This document shows positions 17,757 to 26,128 of a DNA stretch of 64,000 bases, in pieces. The stretch lies in assembly GCA_036268455.1 (NCBI GenBank), contig DATAUD010000029.1, positions 1-64,000 of the forward strand, in the 5' to 3' direction. The translations under genes and the position numbers were made by a program. The first letter of the stretch is position 1. Every line of letters begins with the position of its first letter. The notes under the pieces are model-generated. The model searched no databases, was not told the origin of the DNA, and saw only the letters and a program-made list of their open reading frames with translations. Origin of the DNA: DATAUD01 sp036268455. Lineage in GTDB: Bacteria > Verrucomicrobiota > Verrucomicrobiia > Limisphaerales > Palsa-1400.

Positions 17757-18395
17757 GTGGCTCCGCGATTTTCCAGGGCGGTCAAAATTTTGCTGGAAGC
17801 TGTGGCGGTTGTATTGGCGGCCGCGGCGTTCGCTTTTGCGGCGAATGAAGTTTCCCCTCGCGGGCTGAAATTAGCGCGGAATTATTTTCCCGGCGGGGCG
17901 AATCAATCGGTTGCGCCATTGAAAATTCCCCAGCCTTCGACGGCGGTTGCAGCGACGAATGAAGATCTGGCATTGCCGGATACCGACCAGCGTTTGAAGG
18001 ACAAAGGGCTGCAACCAATCAGCCGCGCGAAAACGGAGGAATTCTTTCACGACCCGCGGTTTCAGGAAGGATTGATCGTTTTTGTGGACGCGCGCAATAA
18101 GGATGAGTTCAACGACGGACATATTCCAGGCGCGTATCAGTTGGACCCCTACCATCCTGAGCGGCAACTTGGGGGGGTGCTGACGGCTTGCCAGGCCGCG
18201 GAATTGGTGGTGGTTTATTGCACTGGGGGAGATTGCGAGGACGCCGATTCGACGGCGATTCTTCTGCGCGATGCCGGCGTGCCCAATGGAAAATTGTTCG
18301 TGTATGGCGGTGGTTACACGGATTGGACGGAGAACCATTTGACGGTCGAGGAAGGCGCTCGCAACAGCGGCAAGATCGCCGGCCCCGCAAAATAA
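17757..18395 (+). CDS. Membrane-anchored rhodanese-domain protein
   Basis: A 212-residue protein started at GTG 17757, five bases after the previous stop. An N-terminal membrane or signal segment (VAVVLAAAAFAFAA) is followed by a rhodanese domain from about residue 90: FVDARNKDEFNDGHIPGAYQL, then the active loop VVYCTGGDCEDAD with Cys155 as the predicted persulfide-bearing residue. Rhodaneses transfer sulfane sulfur or act as thiol-redox modules. Start choice: an in-frame codon further upstream would overlap the preceding gene and gives a poor leader. The operon partners are DUF1573 upstream and a DoxX/MauE-like protein immediately downstream. Confidence 0.8.
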   Translation: MAPRFSRAVKILLEAVAVVLAAAAFAFAANEVSPRGLKLARNYFPGGANQSVAPLKIPQPSTAVAATNEDLALPDTDQRLKDKGLQPISRAKTEEFFHDPRFQEGLIVFVDARNKDEFNDGHIPGAYQLDPYHPERQLGGVLTACQAAELVVVYCTGGDCEDADSTAILLRDAGVPNGKLFVYGGGYTDWTENHLTVEEGARNSGKIAGPAK

Positions 18396-18893
18396 ATGAA
18401 CGGCACCGACGCCACGCGAGGAAGCAGGCTGCTTGATCTCTCCGCGATTTGCGCGCGGTGGTTGCTGGGAGTTTTATTCATCTATACGGGGTGGCAAAAA
18501 ATTTGGGACCCGGTGACGTTTCTGAAATTGGTGCGCCAGTATGATCTGGTTCAAACGCCGTTTTTATTGAATTCAATCGCGGCGACGCTGCCGTGGTTCG
18601 AGGTGTTTTGCGGGGCGCTGCTTATTTTGGGAGTGGCCGTGCGCGGAACGGCGCTGACGCTGGTTTGTGTGCTGGTTCCGTTTACGGCGGTGGTGTGGCA
18701 TCGCGCCCTGGTTTTGGAAGCGGCAAAACTGATTCCATTTTGCATGGTGAAATTCGATTGCGGCTGCGGGACCGGGGAAGTTTTCATCTGCACGAAATTG
18801 GTGGAAAACTTTTTGTTGATTTTGCTTTCGTGCTGGGTGATTGCGGGACGGGGACGGGGCTGCGCTTTGCGATACTCGCTGGCCTCGGGCTAA
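18396..18893 (+). CDS. DoxX/MauE-like redox-associated membrane protein
   Basis: A 165-residue protein with four predicted membrane helices, beginning WLLGVLFIYTGWQKIWDP and ALLILGVAVRGTALT. The loop FDCGCGTGEVFIC contains three cysteines, as in MauE-type members that accompany periplasmic disulfide chemistry. The ATG follows the rhodanese stop with no gap, showing a shared transcript. DoxX and MauE proteins are quinone-linked or thioredoxin-linked membrane components, and the cysteines here fit a redox role with the rhodanese. The precise electron donor or acceptor is unknown. Confidence 0.75.
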   Translation: MNGTDATRGSRLLDLSAICARWLLGVLFIYTGWQKIWDPVTFLKLVRQYDLVQTPFLLNSIAATLPWFEVFCGALLILGVAVRGTALTLVCVLVPFTAVVWHRALVLEAAKLIPFCMVKFDCGCGTGEVFICTKLVENFLLILLSCWVIAGRGRGCALRYSLASG

Positions 18894-18913
18894 ACTGAAG
18901 CGCGCCCTGTTTT

Positions 18914-19339
18914 ATGCTATTCCAACTTGATCTCAATTCGGCCACGGCCGCCTATCAGCAATTGGTGGATCAGGTTCAGCGCGGCGCGGCTTCGGACGCT
19001 CTTAAACCGCGCGACTCGCTGCCGGGCATCCGTCCGCTGGCGCGGGAGTTGCGCTTGAATCGCAATACCGTCGCGAAGGCTTACAGCGAATTGGAACATC
19101 TCGGCGTCATCAAAACGATTCCGGGGAAGGGCTGCTTTGTGGAACCGGTGCAGGCCGGGCGCGAAATGGTCGCCGACAAAATTGACGAGGCTTTGGCCGC
19201 GGCTCGCGAATCGCAAATGGAGGGGGAGGAATTTTTGGAGTTGGTCAAGGAGCGAATGACGGTGGCAAGCCGAGAGAACCCAGTTAAAACGGTGGAGCCG
19301 ATCCTGGATTCGGAGAGTTGGGCGCCGGGCTTTGATTGA
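18914..19339 (+). CDS. GntR-family (YtrA-like) transcriptional regulator
   Basis: A 141-residue protein. The winged helix-turn-helix (about residues 10-78) includes SATAAYQQLVDQVQRG, GIRPLARELRLNRNTVAKAY, and the wing VIKTIPGKGCFV. The short C-terminal helix, with no ligand-binding domain of FadR or HutC size, is typical of the YtrA subfamily. YtrA regulators usually sit before an ABC transporter operon they repress. Here only a 38-codon frame follows, so the usual target is missing or located elsewhere. Confidence 0.85.
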   Translation: MLFQLDLNSATAAYQQLVDQVQRGAASDALKPRDSLPGIRPLARELRLNRNTVAKAYSELEHLGVIKTIPGKGCFVEPVQAGREMVADKIDEALAAARESQMEGEEFLELVKERMTVASRENPVKTVEPILDSESWAPGFD

Positions 19340-19348
19340 TACATTTTC

Positions 19349-19465
19349 ATGAAAACCAAGCATGTTGTTGTCATCGGGATTTTGGCGGCGATCGCTTTTT
19401 TGTTCTCAAAGCAAAACCAAAGGGAACGAAGCAGGGAACGGCGGTGCGCGTGGAGCTTTTTTTAA
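19349..19465 (+). CDS. Short hydrophobic-headed peptide (38 aa), uncertain
   Basis: Nine bases after the GntR stop, a frame reads MKTKHVVVIGILAAIAFLFS followed by an Arg-rich tail (QNQRERSRERRCAW). It could be a small single-pass membrane protein, or the start of a lost downstream gene of the YtrA operon. Nothing else supports it. Confidence 0.3.
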   Translation: MKTKHVVVIGILAAIAFLFSKQNQRERSRERRCAWSFF

Positions 19466-19510
19466 CGTAAGCTCACCGACGAATGCGCCTGTTTATTTCA
19501 AGTAACCAAG

Positions 19511-20239
19511 TTAAAGAGTTGCCTCTTTGTGGGTGACGCCGGAAGCGCCGCTGCAATCGCTGTGACCGACGCGGGCATCGCCGGAGTAGTCGAGATGCGA
19601 CGCGCCTGAAAGATCGTAATCCAATTGCTCCGAGGCGTTTACATCGGCGTGGGAAGCTCCGCTGAGATCGACCATGCCTTTGTCTGCCTTCAACGCGGCG
19701 CAATTGACGTGGCTGGCGCCGCTTACCTTGAGGTTCATGGATGAAATCTGGCCCAGGAACTTAACTTCACTCGCGCCGGAGCATTCGATGTATCCGCGTT
19801 TGGCGTGAATTTCCCCATTGATGTGGCTCGCGCCGGAGGCTTCAGCTTTGAATTCGTCCGTGGTGAAGGAGTCGAAGTCAAGATGGGTCGCGCCGCTGGC
19901 GGAAACGCCTGTCAACGAGGGCATGGTGACGTCCGCCACGAGTTTGGTCGGCGCGATACCGGCGCCGGACTTGACGCCGAGACGCAACCACGAACCGTCG
20001 CGCGTCACGGACAAGTCGTCGAGCAAATTGCTATCGGTGGTGATGGAGACGGCGAAGCGTTCGCCGGGGTGGATATTGACCTCGAACGTGCCTCCCGCAT
20101 CGACGCATTGAAATCCGGTCAGATCGTAGTTGGTGGTGAGGATCTGGCCGTTGCCGGCGATATGATTGAAATTGAAGGCGTTGCATCCGACCAGTGCCAG
20201 CGCCGAAATCATTCCCGCCGAAAAAATAGCGAACTTCAT
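19511..20239 (-). CDS. Head GIN domain (DUF2807) lipoprotein
   Basis: A 242-residue lipoprotein. From the ATG at 20239 the leader ends ALALVGC with a lipobox Cys at residue 20; a start nine codons earlier is possible. The mature part is a repetitive beta-helix-like DUF2807 domain: turns repeat as S-G-A-S-H, for example ASGATHLDFDSF, ASGASHINGE, VSGASHVNC, LSGASHADVN and LSGASHLDYSG. Such 'auto-transporter adhesin, head GIN' proteins are outer-membrane-attached and of unknown function. Gene is convergent with the GntR region. Confidence 0.8.
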   Translation of the reverse strand: MKFAIFSAGMISALALVGCNAFNFNHIAGNGQILTTNYDLTGFQCVDAGGTFEVNIHPGERFAVSITTDSNLLDDLSVTRDGSWLRLGVKSGAGIAPTKLVADVTMPSLTGVSASGATHLDFDSFTTDEFKAEASGASHINGEIHAKRGYIECSGASEVKFLGQISSMNLKVSGASHVNCAALKADKGMVDLSGASHADVNASEQLDYDLSGASHLDYSGDARVGHSDCSGASGVTHKEATL

Positions 20240-20361
20240 ATAGTTTATAGACACGCCAGGCTTCACAAATGTTTCACTATATCTCGTTGACGCTTTTTTA
20301 ATGTGACTAGCCCAAGTTTTAATTATCCACGAGGGCGAATGGCGGGCATTGTGGCATTTCT

Positions 20362-20640
20362 GTGGATGGTTTGACTATTTTCGGCCTGGTTGCTGTGACC
20401 GCGATGCTGGTTTGTTATCACTTCGAAGAGCGCAGCCGGTGGTTTGTCCTCGGTTTCGCCGGCGCGTGCGCGCTTGGGTCGATTTATGGGTTTTTGCAGG
20501 GGGCATGGCCATTCGGTATCGTGGAGGGAATTTGGTCGCTTGTGGCGATCCGGCGGTGGTGGACAAAAATGGCTGCGAATGAGGCAGCACAGAAAGTTGG
20601 AGGGGATGACGCTTTACGGAAGGATGCACTGGGCAATTGA
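20362..20640 (+). CDS. Small conserved-looking membrane protein (92 aa)
   Basis: A GTG-started frame: MDGLTIFGLVAVTAMLVCYH, FEERSRWFVLGFAGACALGS, FLQGAWPFGIVEGIWSLVAI, RRWW. Three hydrophobic segments and the G-A-W-P-F-G-I-V-E-x-I-W-S signature suggest a small inner-membrane protein of a family I believe is widespread but unnamed. The last 25 residues are polar. No functional assignment. Confidence 0.6.
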   Translation: MDGLTIFGLVAVTAMLVCYHFEERSRWFVLGFAGACALGSIYGFLQGAWPFGIVEGIWSLVAIRRWWTKMAANEAAQKVGGDDALRKDALGN

Positions 20641-20790
20641 AGAGCACGCGGAGGGACCGGGTAAATTAATCTGGAACTTGTATGTTCGTTTGTGCCTGAT
20701 TGTGGTTGGCTGACGGGCCAATTAGAAGAAGGGCGGGAGCGGAGAGGCTTGATCCACCAATTCCACTTCAGCGTCCGACCGTAGGCCGTG

Positions 20791-20811
20791 CTTGCGGCGC
20801 ATCGCCGCAAG
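20791..20811. repeat. Perfect inverted repeat, 9-bp stem, CAT loop
   Basis: CTTGCGGCG and CGCCGCAAG pair perfectly. There is no T-run on either side, so a terminator is unlikely; a structured leader, operator or REP-like unit are options. Confidence 0.6.
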
Positions 20812-20827
20812 TATTGTGATTCGCCCG

Positions 20828-20848
20828 GTCCGTGTGATTTTCACGGAC
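20828..20848. repeat. Perfect inverted repeat, 7-bp stem
   Basis: GTCCGTG (20828-20834) and CACGGAC (20842-20848) flank a seven-base loop. It sits 16 bases after the first hairpin. Confidence 0.55.
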
Positions 20849-20998
20849 ATAATGTCTTACGCGAAAGCGCAGGTTGTCAATGGCTTTTGCCGTTTTGCCA
20901 TCCAAGGGCTTTCTGATTTTTGGAACCGGGGGCGGTCAGACATACAATCACTCTCGTTTATTGTTTTTGGGGCGGGGCGGTGATATAGGTAGAGGACA

Positions 20999-23900
20999 AT
21001 GACATCGCACCGGATTATTCTTTCTGGTGGTGTTCAAGGAGGAGATCGCAGGAAATTCGCTCTGCTGGGTCTGTTTCTTGCCCCTTGGTTCGTGTTCTCT
21101 TGCTCGTTTCAGGCGCGCGGCGCGGATGTGGTGGTCAATTCTTATCAAACTTTTCAGACAATCCGAGGTTGGGGGCACGGGGGCGGAATTCTCGGCGGGA
21201 CGGAGGGAGCGGATGGCATGCTGGACCCCAGCGTCTCCGGGCCTGTCAATTATGAATATCTCGATTTTTTGGCGGATGACCTCGGGTTGACCGGGACCAG
21301 GACGACGGAGGTGGGGCCGCGCATCGACGGGACGGGCACCGATGACGGGGATTGCGATGTGGTGGACTGGAATTTGTTCGAGAGCGATACGTTCTCGGCC
21401 GCGGATGCGACTAATCTGATCCACTATCAAAATCATGTGCTGGCGGAGGGGTTTCAATCGTCGTTTTATTCAAGCACCGGGTATCCGAGCGATGCTTCGG
21501 CGTTAAAACCGTGGGTGATGAATGATCCGGGGGAACGGGCCCAGCAGATTTGGGCCAGCGCGCTGTATTTGAAGACTACTTTTGGAATAAATATCAGTTC
21601 CTCCGTGATTTTTAATGAACCGAGCATGTCTTACACGATTCTTGAGGATGACATCAAGGCTCTGGGCCCTCGATTTGTCGTCAATGGGCTGACGACACTG
21701 GTTCAGTATGCGGAGGCAGTAGCTCCCCAGACGGATTGGAGTTATATAACACCGGTTGAAAACGATCCGGATATGTGGCCCTTTGTCGGACGAATCTCGT
21801 ATCATAACTATGGCACGGCCGATCCCTACAGGTCGTTCCTGCGCGATTATGCGGCGGCGAAGGGGCTGACTACCGCGCAGACTGAAATGGGAAATCCGAC
21901 GTTTGACGACTTATTCAACGATTTGACTCTGGCGGGGGTGTCGTATTGGGAAGTGGCTTATAGCGCAAATCTTACGCTTGCCTCGAACCCAGGGCTTACT
22001 ACGTTCACTCCGTCCAGCACGTATTTTCGACTCCGGCAAGTGATGCATTATGTCCGTCCGGGGGCGGTGCGGATTGGGGCGCTTGCGAGTGATCCATCTC
22101 TCCGTGTTCTGGCGTTTTCATCGAATGGAGCGATTACGACGGTTATTGAAAACACGTCGTCCAAACAAACGGTGAACCTGAGTGGCTTGCCGGCGGGAAC
22201 GTATGCCTTGTCGCAGGCGCAATCCAGCGCAACGGCATTTCAGGAATTGGGCCTTCGCAGCGTCGGGGCGGGCGGCACGATCACTCTAACGAATGTGGAG
22301 GGCGGTTCGGCGGTGACGACGTTATATCCGTACGCTGGGGCCAATCATCCGCCGACGATTATGACGTGGGAATCGAATCCGGGATATTTGGCGGCACCCA
22401 CGAACGCAGCGACACTTTCAGTCACAGCCAATGATACGGAACTTGACCCGTTGAGGTATTACTGGTCAATCGTCAATGAACCGGCGGGAGCCAATGCCGT
22501 GCTGGCAACGCCAAGCAATGCGACAACCAGGGTCACGGGACTGACAACGGCTGGAATGTACGAGTTCAATATCAACGTAATGGACCCGTTCAATACCTCT
22601 TCCCAACAGGTGTATTTGGTTGTTTATACGAGCAATCCGCCGCCTGTTCTGGGTCAGACTGGGTTCAGATTTGCCGCGCCGTATGGACTTGTATTTGGCA
22701 ACCCGAGCGGCACGACGCACGGCAACGTGGAATTGCCCACCTCGTCGGCGACGTTGCAGGTGGGGATTTCCGACCTTGCGAACAGCGATTTTACGGGGCG
22801 CGGCTTATGGACCCTGGTCAGCCAGCCCGCCGGAGCCAATGTGACGGTGGGAAGCACGACGTATATTTACGTGAGCATCCGCGCCAATGCCAGCGGGATG
22901 ACGTTACCAGGGGACTATGTATATCAAGTCAACGTGACGAATCCCGGCCAACCGGATTTGACCGCCCAGATTATTTGCACGGTGAACAATGCGACGTCGG
23001 CTCCGGTCATCAGTTCCATCACGGCGTCACCGGCTGGCATCACGTCGCCGACGAGCGCCCTCCAGCTTTCGGCTGTGACCAGTGGCTCGACCAATCAGCC
23101 GCTGAGGCGCTGGTGGGCAGTGAAAAGAACGCCGGTGGGCGCGCACCCATTGTTCGATCATCAGGGGTTGAGCAGCACGTCCGTAAGCAATCTGGTGCTG
23201 CCGGGCACTTACACTTTTACGCTGCGCGTTTTCGATGATCTGCACATGACGACGCAAGACATGACATTCACCGTAACAGCCCAAGCCGGCGCACCGATAA
23301 TTACAAGCGCGGCAACCGATTCCGTGATTCTCGGCACGCCTTACAATTACGCTGTCACCGCCAGTACTAATCCGACCGGTTTGAGCGCCAGCGGTTTGCC
23401 GGCAGGATTGAGTTTCAGCAAAGGCATTATCTCCGGTAGTCCGACAACAGCCGGGTCCTATAACATTCAACTCAGCGCCACGAATGCAATCGGCGCCGGA
23501 TATGGCAACCTTGCCCTGACTGTAAAGCTGCCGTTGCCGTCGATTACGAGTCCCGCGACCGCAGACGGAGTGACGAACGCGGCGTTCAACTACACGATCC
23601 AGTCGGCCAATGTGGCGACGGTTTTCGCCGCAACCGGTCTGCCCGGCGGGTTGACAGTGAGCGCCGCGACGGGCGCGATCACCGGGACGCCCACGAATGC
23701 CGGAGTTTACTCTGTCATTGTCACCGCTTCGAACACGACCGGCCAGACAACGAATAACCTGACTATTGTCATATATAATATGCTCCCACCAGCGCCTGTC
23801 ATCAACAGCGTGTCGAATGTCTCGGCTGAGGTGGGTGCGGATTTTAGTTATACAATTACCGCGACGAGCTATCCGACCGGCTTCTTTGCGATTGGCCTGC

Positions 23901-24268
23901 CTGCGGGTCTTTCTTTTAATCCGGCGAACGGTGGAATTACGGGCGCGCCGCTTGTTGCGGGGGTTTTTAACGTGACAATCAGGGCATTCAACGCTGGAGG
24001 GACTGGCAGCACAAATTTGGCGCTGAGTATTGGCCCCGAACCCTCGGCGCGGCTTGCGGCGCTATGGACTTCAGGTGGGTTACAGCTTTCCTTTCTGGCG
24101 CTGACGGACCATCACTACGCAGTGGAATGGACCGACCACCTGTCAAACACCACGAATTGGACGACGTTGACTGGCGGTATTGCAGGCAACGGAACGACCC
24201 AAATAGTAACGGACTCGGTTACGAACGCTCCGGGGCGTTTTTACCGGCTCAGTGTGTTAACACCGTGA
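20999..24268 (+). CDS. Secreted GH30-like glycoside hydrolase with Ig-like repeats
   Basis: A 1089-residue protein with a long signal peptide ending near FQARG. The catalytic region (about 43-450) opens FQTIRGWGHGGG, a GH30-type entry, with the predicted acid/base Glu in IFNEPS (about residue 206) and predicted nucleophile Glu in TAQTEMGNPT (about residue 296). GH30 enzymes cleave beta-1,4-xylan, beta-1,6-glucan or related bonds; the target here is not determined. Beta-sandwich domains follow, then three He_PIG-type putative Ig repeats (about 760-1010) with GLPAGLSF cores, and a C-terminal module ending RFYRLSVLTP. It converges on the metalloprotease-like gene with three bases between stops. 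Confidence 0.7.
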   Translation: MTSHRIILSGGVQGGDRRKFALLGLFLAPWFVFSCSFQARGADVVVNSYQTFQTIRGWGHGGGILGGTEGADGMLDPSVSGPVNYEYLDFLADDLGLTGTRTTEVGPRIDGTGTDDGDCDVVDWNLFESDTFSAADATNLIHYQNHVLAEGFQSSFYSSTGYPSDASALKPWVMNDPGERAQQIWASALYLKTTFGINISSSVIFNEPSMSYTILEDDIKALGPRFVVNGLTTLVQYAEAVAPQTDWSYITPVENDPDMWPFVGRISYHNYGTADPYRSFLRDYAAAKGLTTAQTEMGNPTFDDLFNDLTLAGVSYWEVAYSANLTLASNPGLTTFTPSSTYFRLRQVMHYVRPGAVRIGALASDPSLRVLAFSSNGAITTVIENTSSKQTVNLSGLPAGTYALSQAQSSATAFQELGLRSVGAGGTITLTNVEGGSAVTTLYPYAGANHPPTIMTWESNPGYLAAPTNAATLSVTANDTELDPLRYYWSIVNEPAGANAVLATPSNATTRVTGLTTAGMYEFNINVMDPFNTSSQQVYLVVYTSNPPPVLGQTGFRFAAPYGLVFGNPSGTTHGNVELPTSSATLQVGISDLANSDFTGRGLWTLVSQPAGANVTVGSTTYIYVSIRANASGMTLPGDYVYQVNVTNPGQPDLTAQIICTVNNATSAPVISSITASPAGITSPTSALQLSAVTSGSTNQPLRRWWAVKRTPVGAHPLFDHQGLSSTSVSNLVLPGTYTFTLRVFDDLHMTTQDMTFTVTAQAGAPIITSAATDSVILGTPYNYAVTASTNPTGLSASGLPAGLSFSKGIISGSPTTAGSYNIQLSATNAIGAGYGNLALTVKLPLPSITSPATADGVTNAAFNYTIQSANVATVFAATGLPGGLTVSAATGAITGTPTNAGVYSVIVTASNTTGQTTNNLTIVIYNMLPPAPVINSVSNVSAEVGADFSYTITATSYPTGFFAIGLPAGLSFNPANGGITGAPLVAGVFNVTIRAFNAGGTGSTNLALSIGPEPSARLAALWTSGGLQLSFLALTDHHYAVEWTDHLSNTTNWTTLTGGIAGNGTTQIVTDSVTNAPGRFYRLSVLTP

Positions 24269-24271
24269 GGG

Positions 24272-26083
24272 TTATTGCGAGATTGTTCGGTAGAAGAGGG
24301 CGCTGCCGGTGGTGTAGTTGTTGGTGATGAAGATTGAGCCGCTGGCGGGGAGGGTGTTGGTCGATATCGTAAGCCATGTCACAAGGTTGCTGGAGGACTG
24401 GATTAGGTATTTGCCTCCGACGCTGCCAGTTAGGTTGAAGATGAATTTTCCAGTGGCGACGGCAGGGGCGCTCAACTGCGCGGCGGCGGGAGTTGCGCTC
24501 GGAATTACTCGGGTGAAACCTATGGCGTCCAAGCCGCGGAGTTCAACGCCCAGCACTGGGTTTACGCCGGGGCCCAGGAAAGCGTCTTGAACTTGTGGAA
24601 CTACTGTGACGTCGTGGCTGTACCAATCGCCGAAATCGCCGCCGTCGTATTGGTTGAATTGAGCGATGTCCGTGGTGCCATCGAAGGAAAAATAACAGAC
24701 GGTGTCCAACGCGGTGTTCAAGCTGCGGTTGCCGCTGGCGTCGTAACGAAAAAGATCCTGGGGCTGCGCCGGGCCGGTCGGTTCGGGGGCGCCGTTGGCC
24801 AGGCCGTTGAGAATGGAGCCGAATGCAAGGGCTTCGTCCATTTCATGCGACACGGTGGAAAAGAGAGAATATTTGTTGGGATCGGTGGTGAAGGAGGAGA
24901 GATTCATGATGGAGGTGTGCAAATAAACTGTAGCGTCGGAACTGGACGAGGAACCCTGCAAGCCCAAGGCGCGCGCCACCGGCAGTTTGAGCGTTACCTG
25001 GGAGTTGCCGTTGACCGGGTTGTCCGTGCCGGAGGGAAGGTGAGCAAGAACTGTCGCGTCATCGGCGGTCGTTGCGTGACTGACCAGGGCGGCGCGATAG
25101 GCAGAATAGTTGACGATGGTTTCGTAAGCTTCGTTATCGCCTAGGCCCTGGCTCATTTCGGCGTAGGTAAAGCGGGCGGTGACTTGATCGGAAAAATCGC
25201 TCTGATAGACGGAAATCGCGGCTTTGATGGTGGCTTCAATCGTGGCGGCGTTGGGATCGTCGGTGATGGAGCTGTCAAAGGTCGGAACGATGGTCAGGCC
25301 GGTGGGAGTCGGTTGCGTGGTGAATTGTTGGATGGCACTCCAGACGCCGTCGTCGATGTCGCCGGGATTGGCGTGGACTTCCCAGTAGTAGGTGGCGCTG
25401 GGGTTGAGTGTGATTGTGGGAGAAAAATTGGTGGTGGGCGACACGGCGTCGATCACGACACTGGAGCCGCCGTTGGTGGCGGTGGGGCTTGTCGGGAGGT
25501 CGCTTGAGCTTGTCGCAATCAGGATGCGGTAGGCGGTGGCATCAGTCACCGGAGACCACGTGAAGTAGGGAACGGCGGGTTGCCCGGTGGCGGCGTTTGC
25601 AGGGGTTTCGGGAGTCGGAGCGAGAAGTGTGACGGCGTTGACGGTGATTGTTTTGGTGTAGGAATTGTCGGACTCGTTGTCGTTGGGAACCACATCGGTT
25701 GCGTCGGCGACGACTTCGACGGTGTGGGTTCCGGCAGTGAGGTTGCCGATGGAATAGCCAGTTACATATTCGTAGGTATTCACGTCCAGACCGTTAAGGG
25801 ACCAATAGTTGGCGAGTGTGCCATCGACGTAGAGATTGACCTGGAAGGTGACGGTGGCGTTTTGGGTGCCGGAGTTGATGATCGACCAATCCACATAAAG
25901 GCTTTCCGTGGTCAAGAGATTGGCGGTGTCAGTGATGCTGGTGGAATTGGTTGTGACAACAATTTTATCCGACCAGCCGCTCGGCTTGTATGGAGTCAGA
26001 TTTGGCTGGGCCATCGAGGTTGTGGCGGGAAGAATCATGGCGCCGAGGGCGGCCATGAAGCAGCTTACGTGGGTGAGTCGCAT
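24272..26083 (-). CDS. Secreted metalloprotease-like protein (NF038122-like)
   Basis: A 603-residue protein with a signal peptide ending STSMAQ. A CARDB-like domain (about 35-150) with SLYVDWSIINSGTQNATV is followed by a fibronectin-III-like domain (about 155-255). The C-terminal part (about 265-530) carries FSTVSHEMDEALAFGS near residue 413. That resembles the HExxH helix of the NF038122 family, but has Glu where the second His is expected, so zinc ligation is uncertain. The last 45 residues (KYLIQSSSNLVTWL to LFYRTISQ) match the shared C-terminal module. Likely surface-located or exported. Confidence 0.6.
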   Translation of the reverse strand: MRLTHVSCFMAALGAMILPATTSMAQPNLTPYKPSGWSDKIVVTTNSTSITDTANLLTTESLYVDWSIINSGTQNATVTFQVNLYVDGTLANYWSLNGLDVNTYEYVTGYSIGNLTAGTHTVEVVADATDVVPNDNESDNSYTKTITVNAVTLLAPTPETPANAATGQPAVPYFTWSPVTDATAYRILIATSSSDLPTSPTATNGGSSVVIDAVSPTTNFSPTITLNPSATYYWEVHANPGDIDDGVWSAIQQFTTQPTPTGLTIVPTFDSSITDDPNAATIEATIKAAISVYQSDFSDQVTARFTYAEMSQGLGDNEAYETIVNYSAYRAALVSHATTADDATVLAHLPSGTDNPVNGNSQVTLKLPVARALGLQGSSSSSDATVYLHTSIMNLSSFTTDPNKYSLFSTVSHEMDEALAFGSILNGLANGAPEPTGPAQPQDLFRYDASGNRSLNTALDTVCYFSFDGTTDIAQFNQYDGGDFGDWYSHDVTVVPQVQDAFLGPGVNPVLGVELRGLDAIGFTRVIPSATPAAAQLSAPAVATGKFIFNLTGSVGGKYLIQSSSNLVTWLTISTNTLPASGSIFITNNYTTGSALFYRTISQ

Positions 26084-26128
26084 GACCGGGCGATTATGCG
26101 GAAACGCCCAATTTTGGCGAGTCTTTCC

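Larger units (their letters stand above)
20641..20998. other. Intergenic stretch with two hairpins, no gene
   Basis: These 358 bases precede the GH30-like gene. I find no convincing coding frame. The distinctive content is two perfect inverted repeats 16 bases apart (20791-20811 and 20828-20848), listed separately. Confidence 0.5.
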
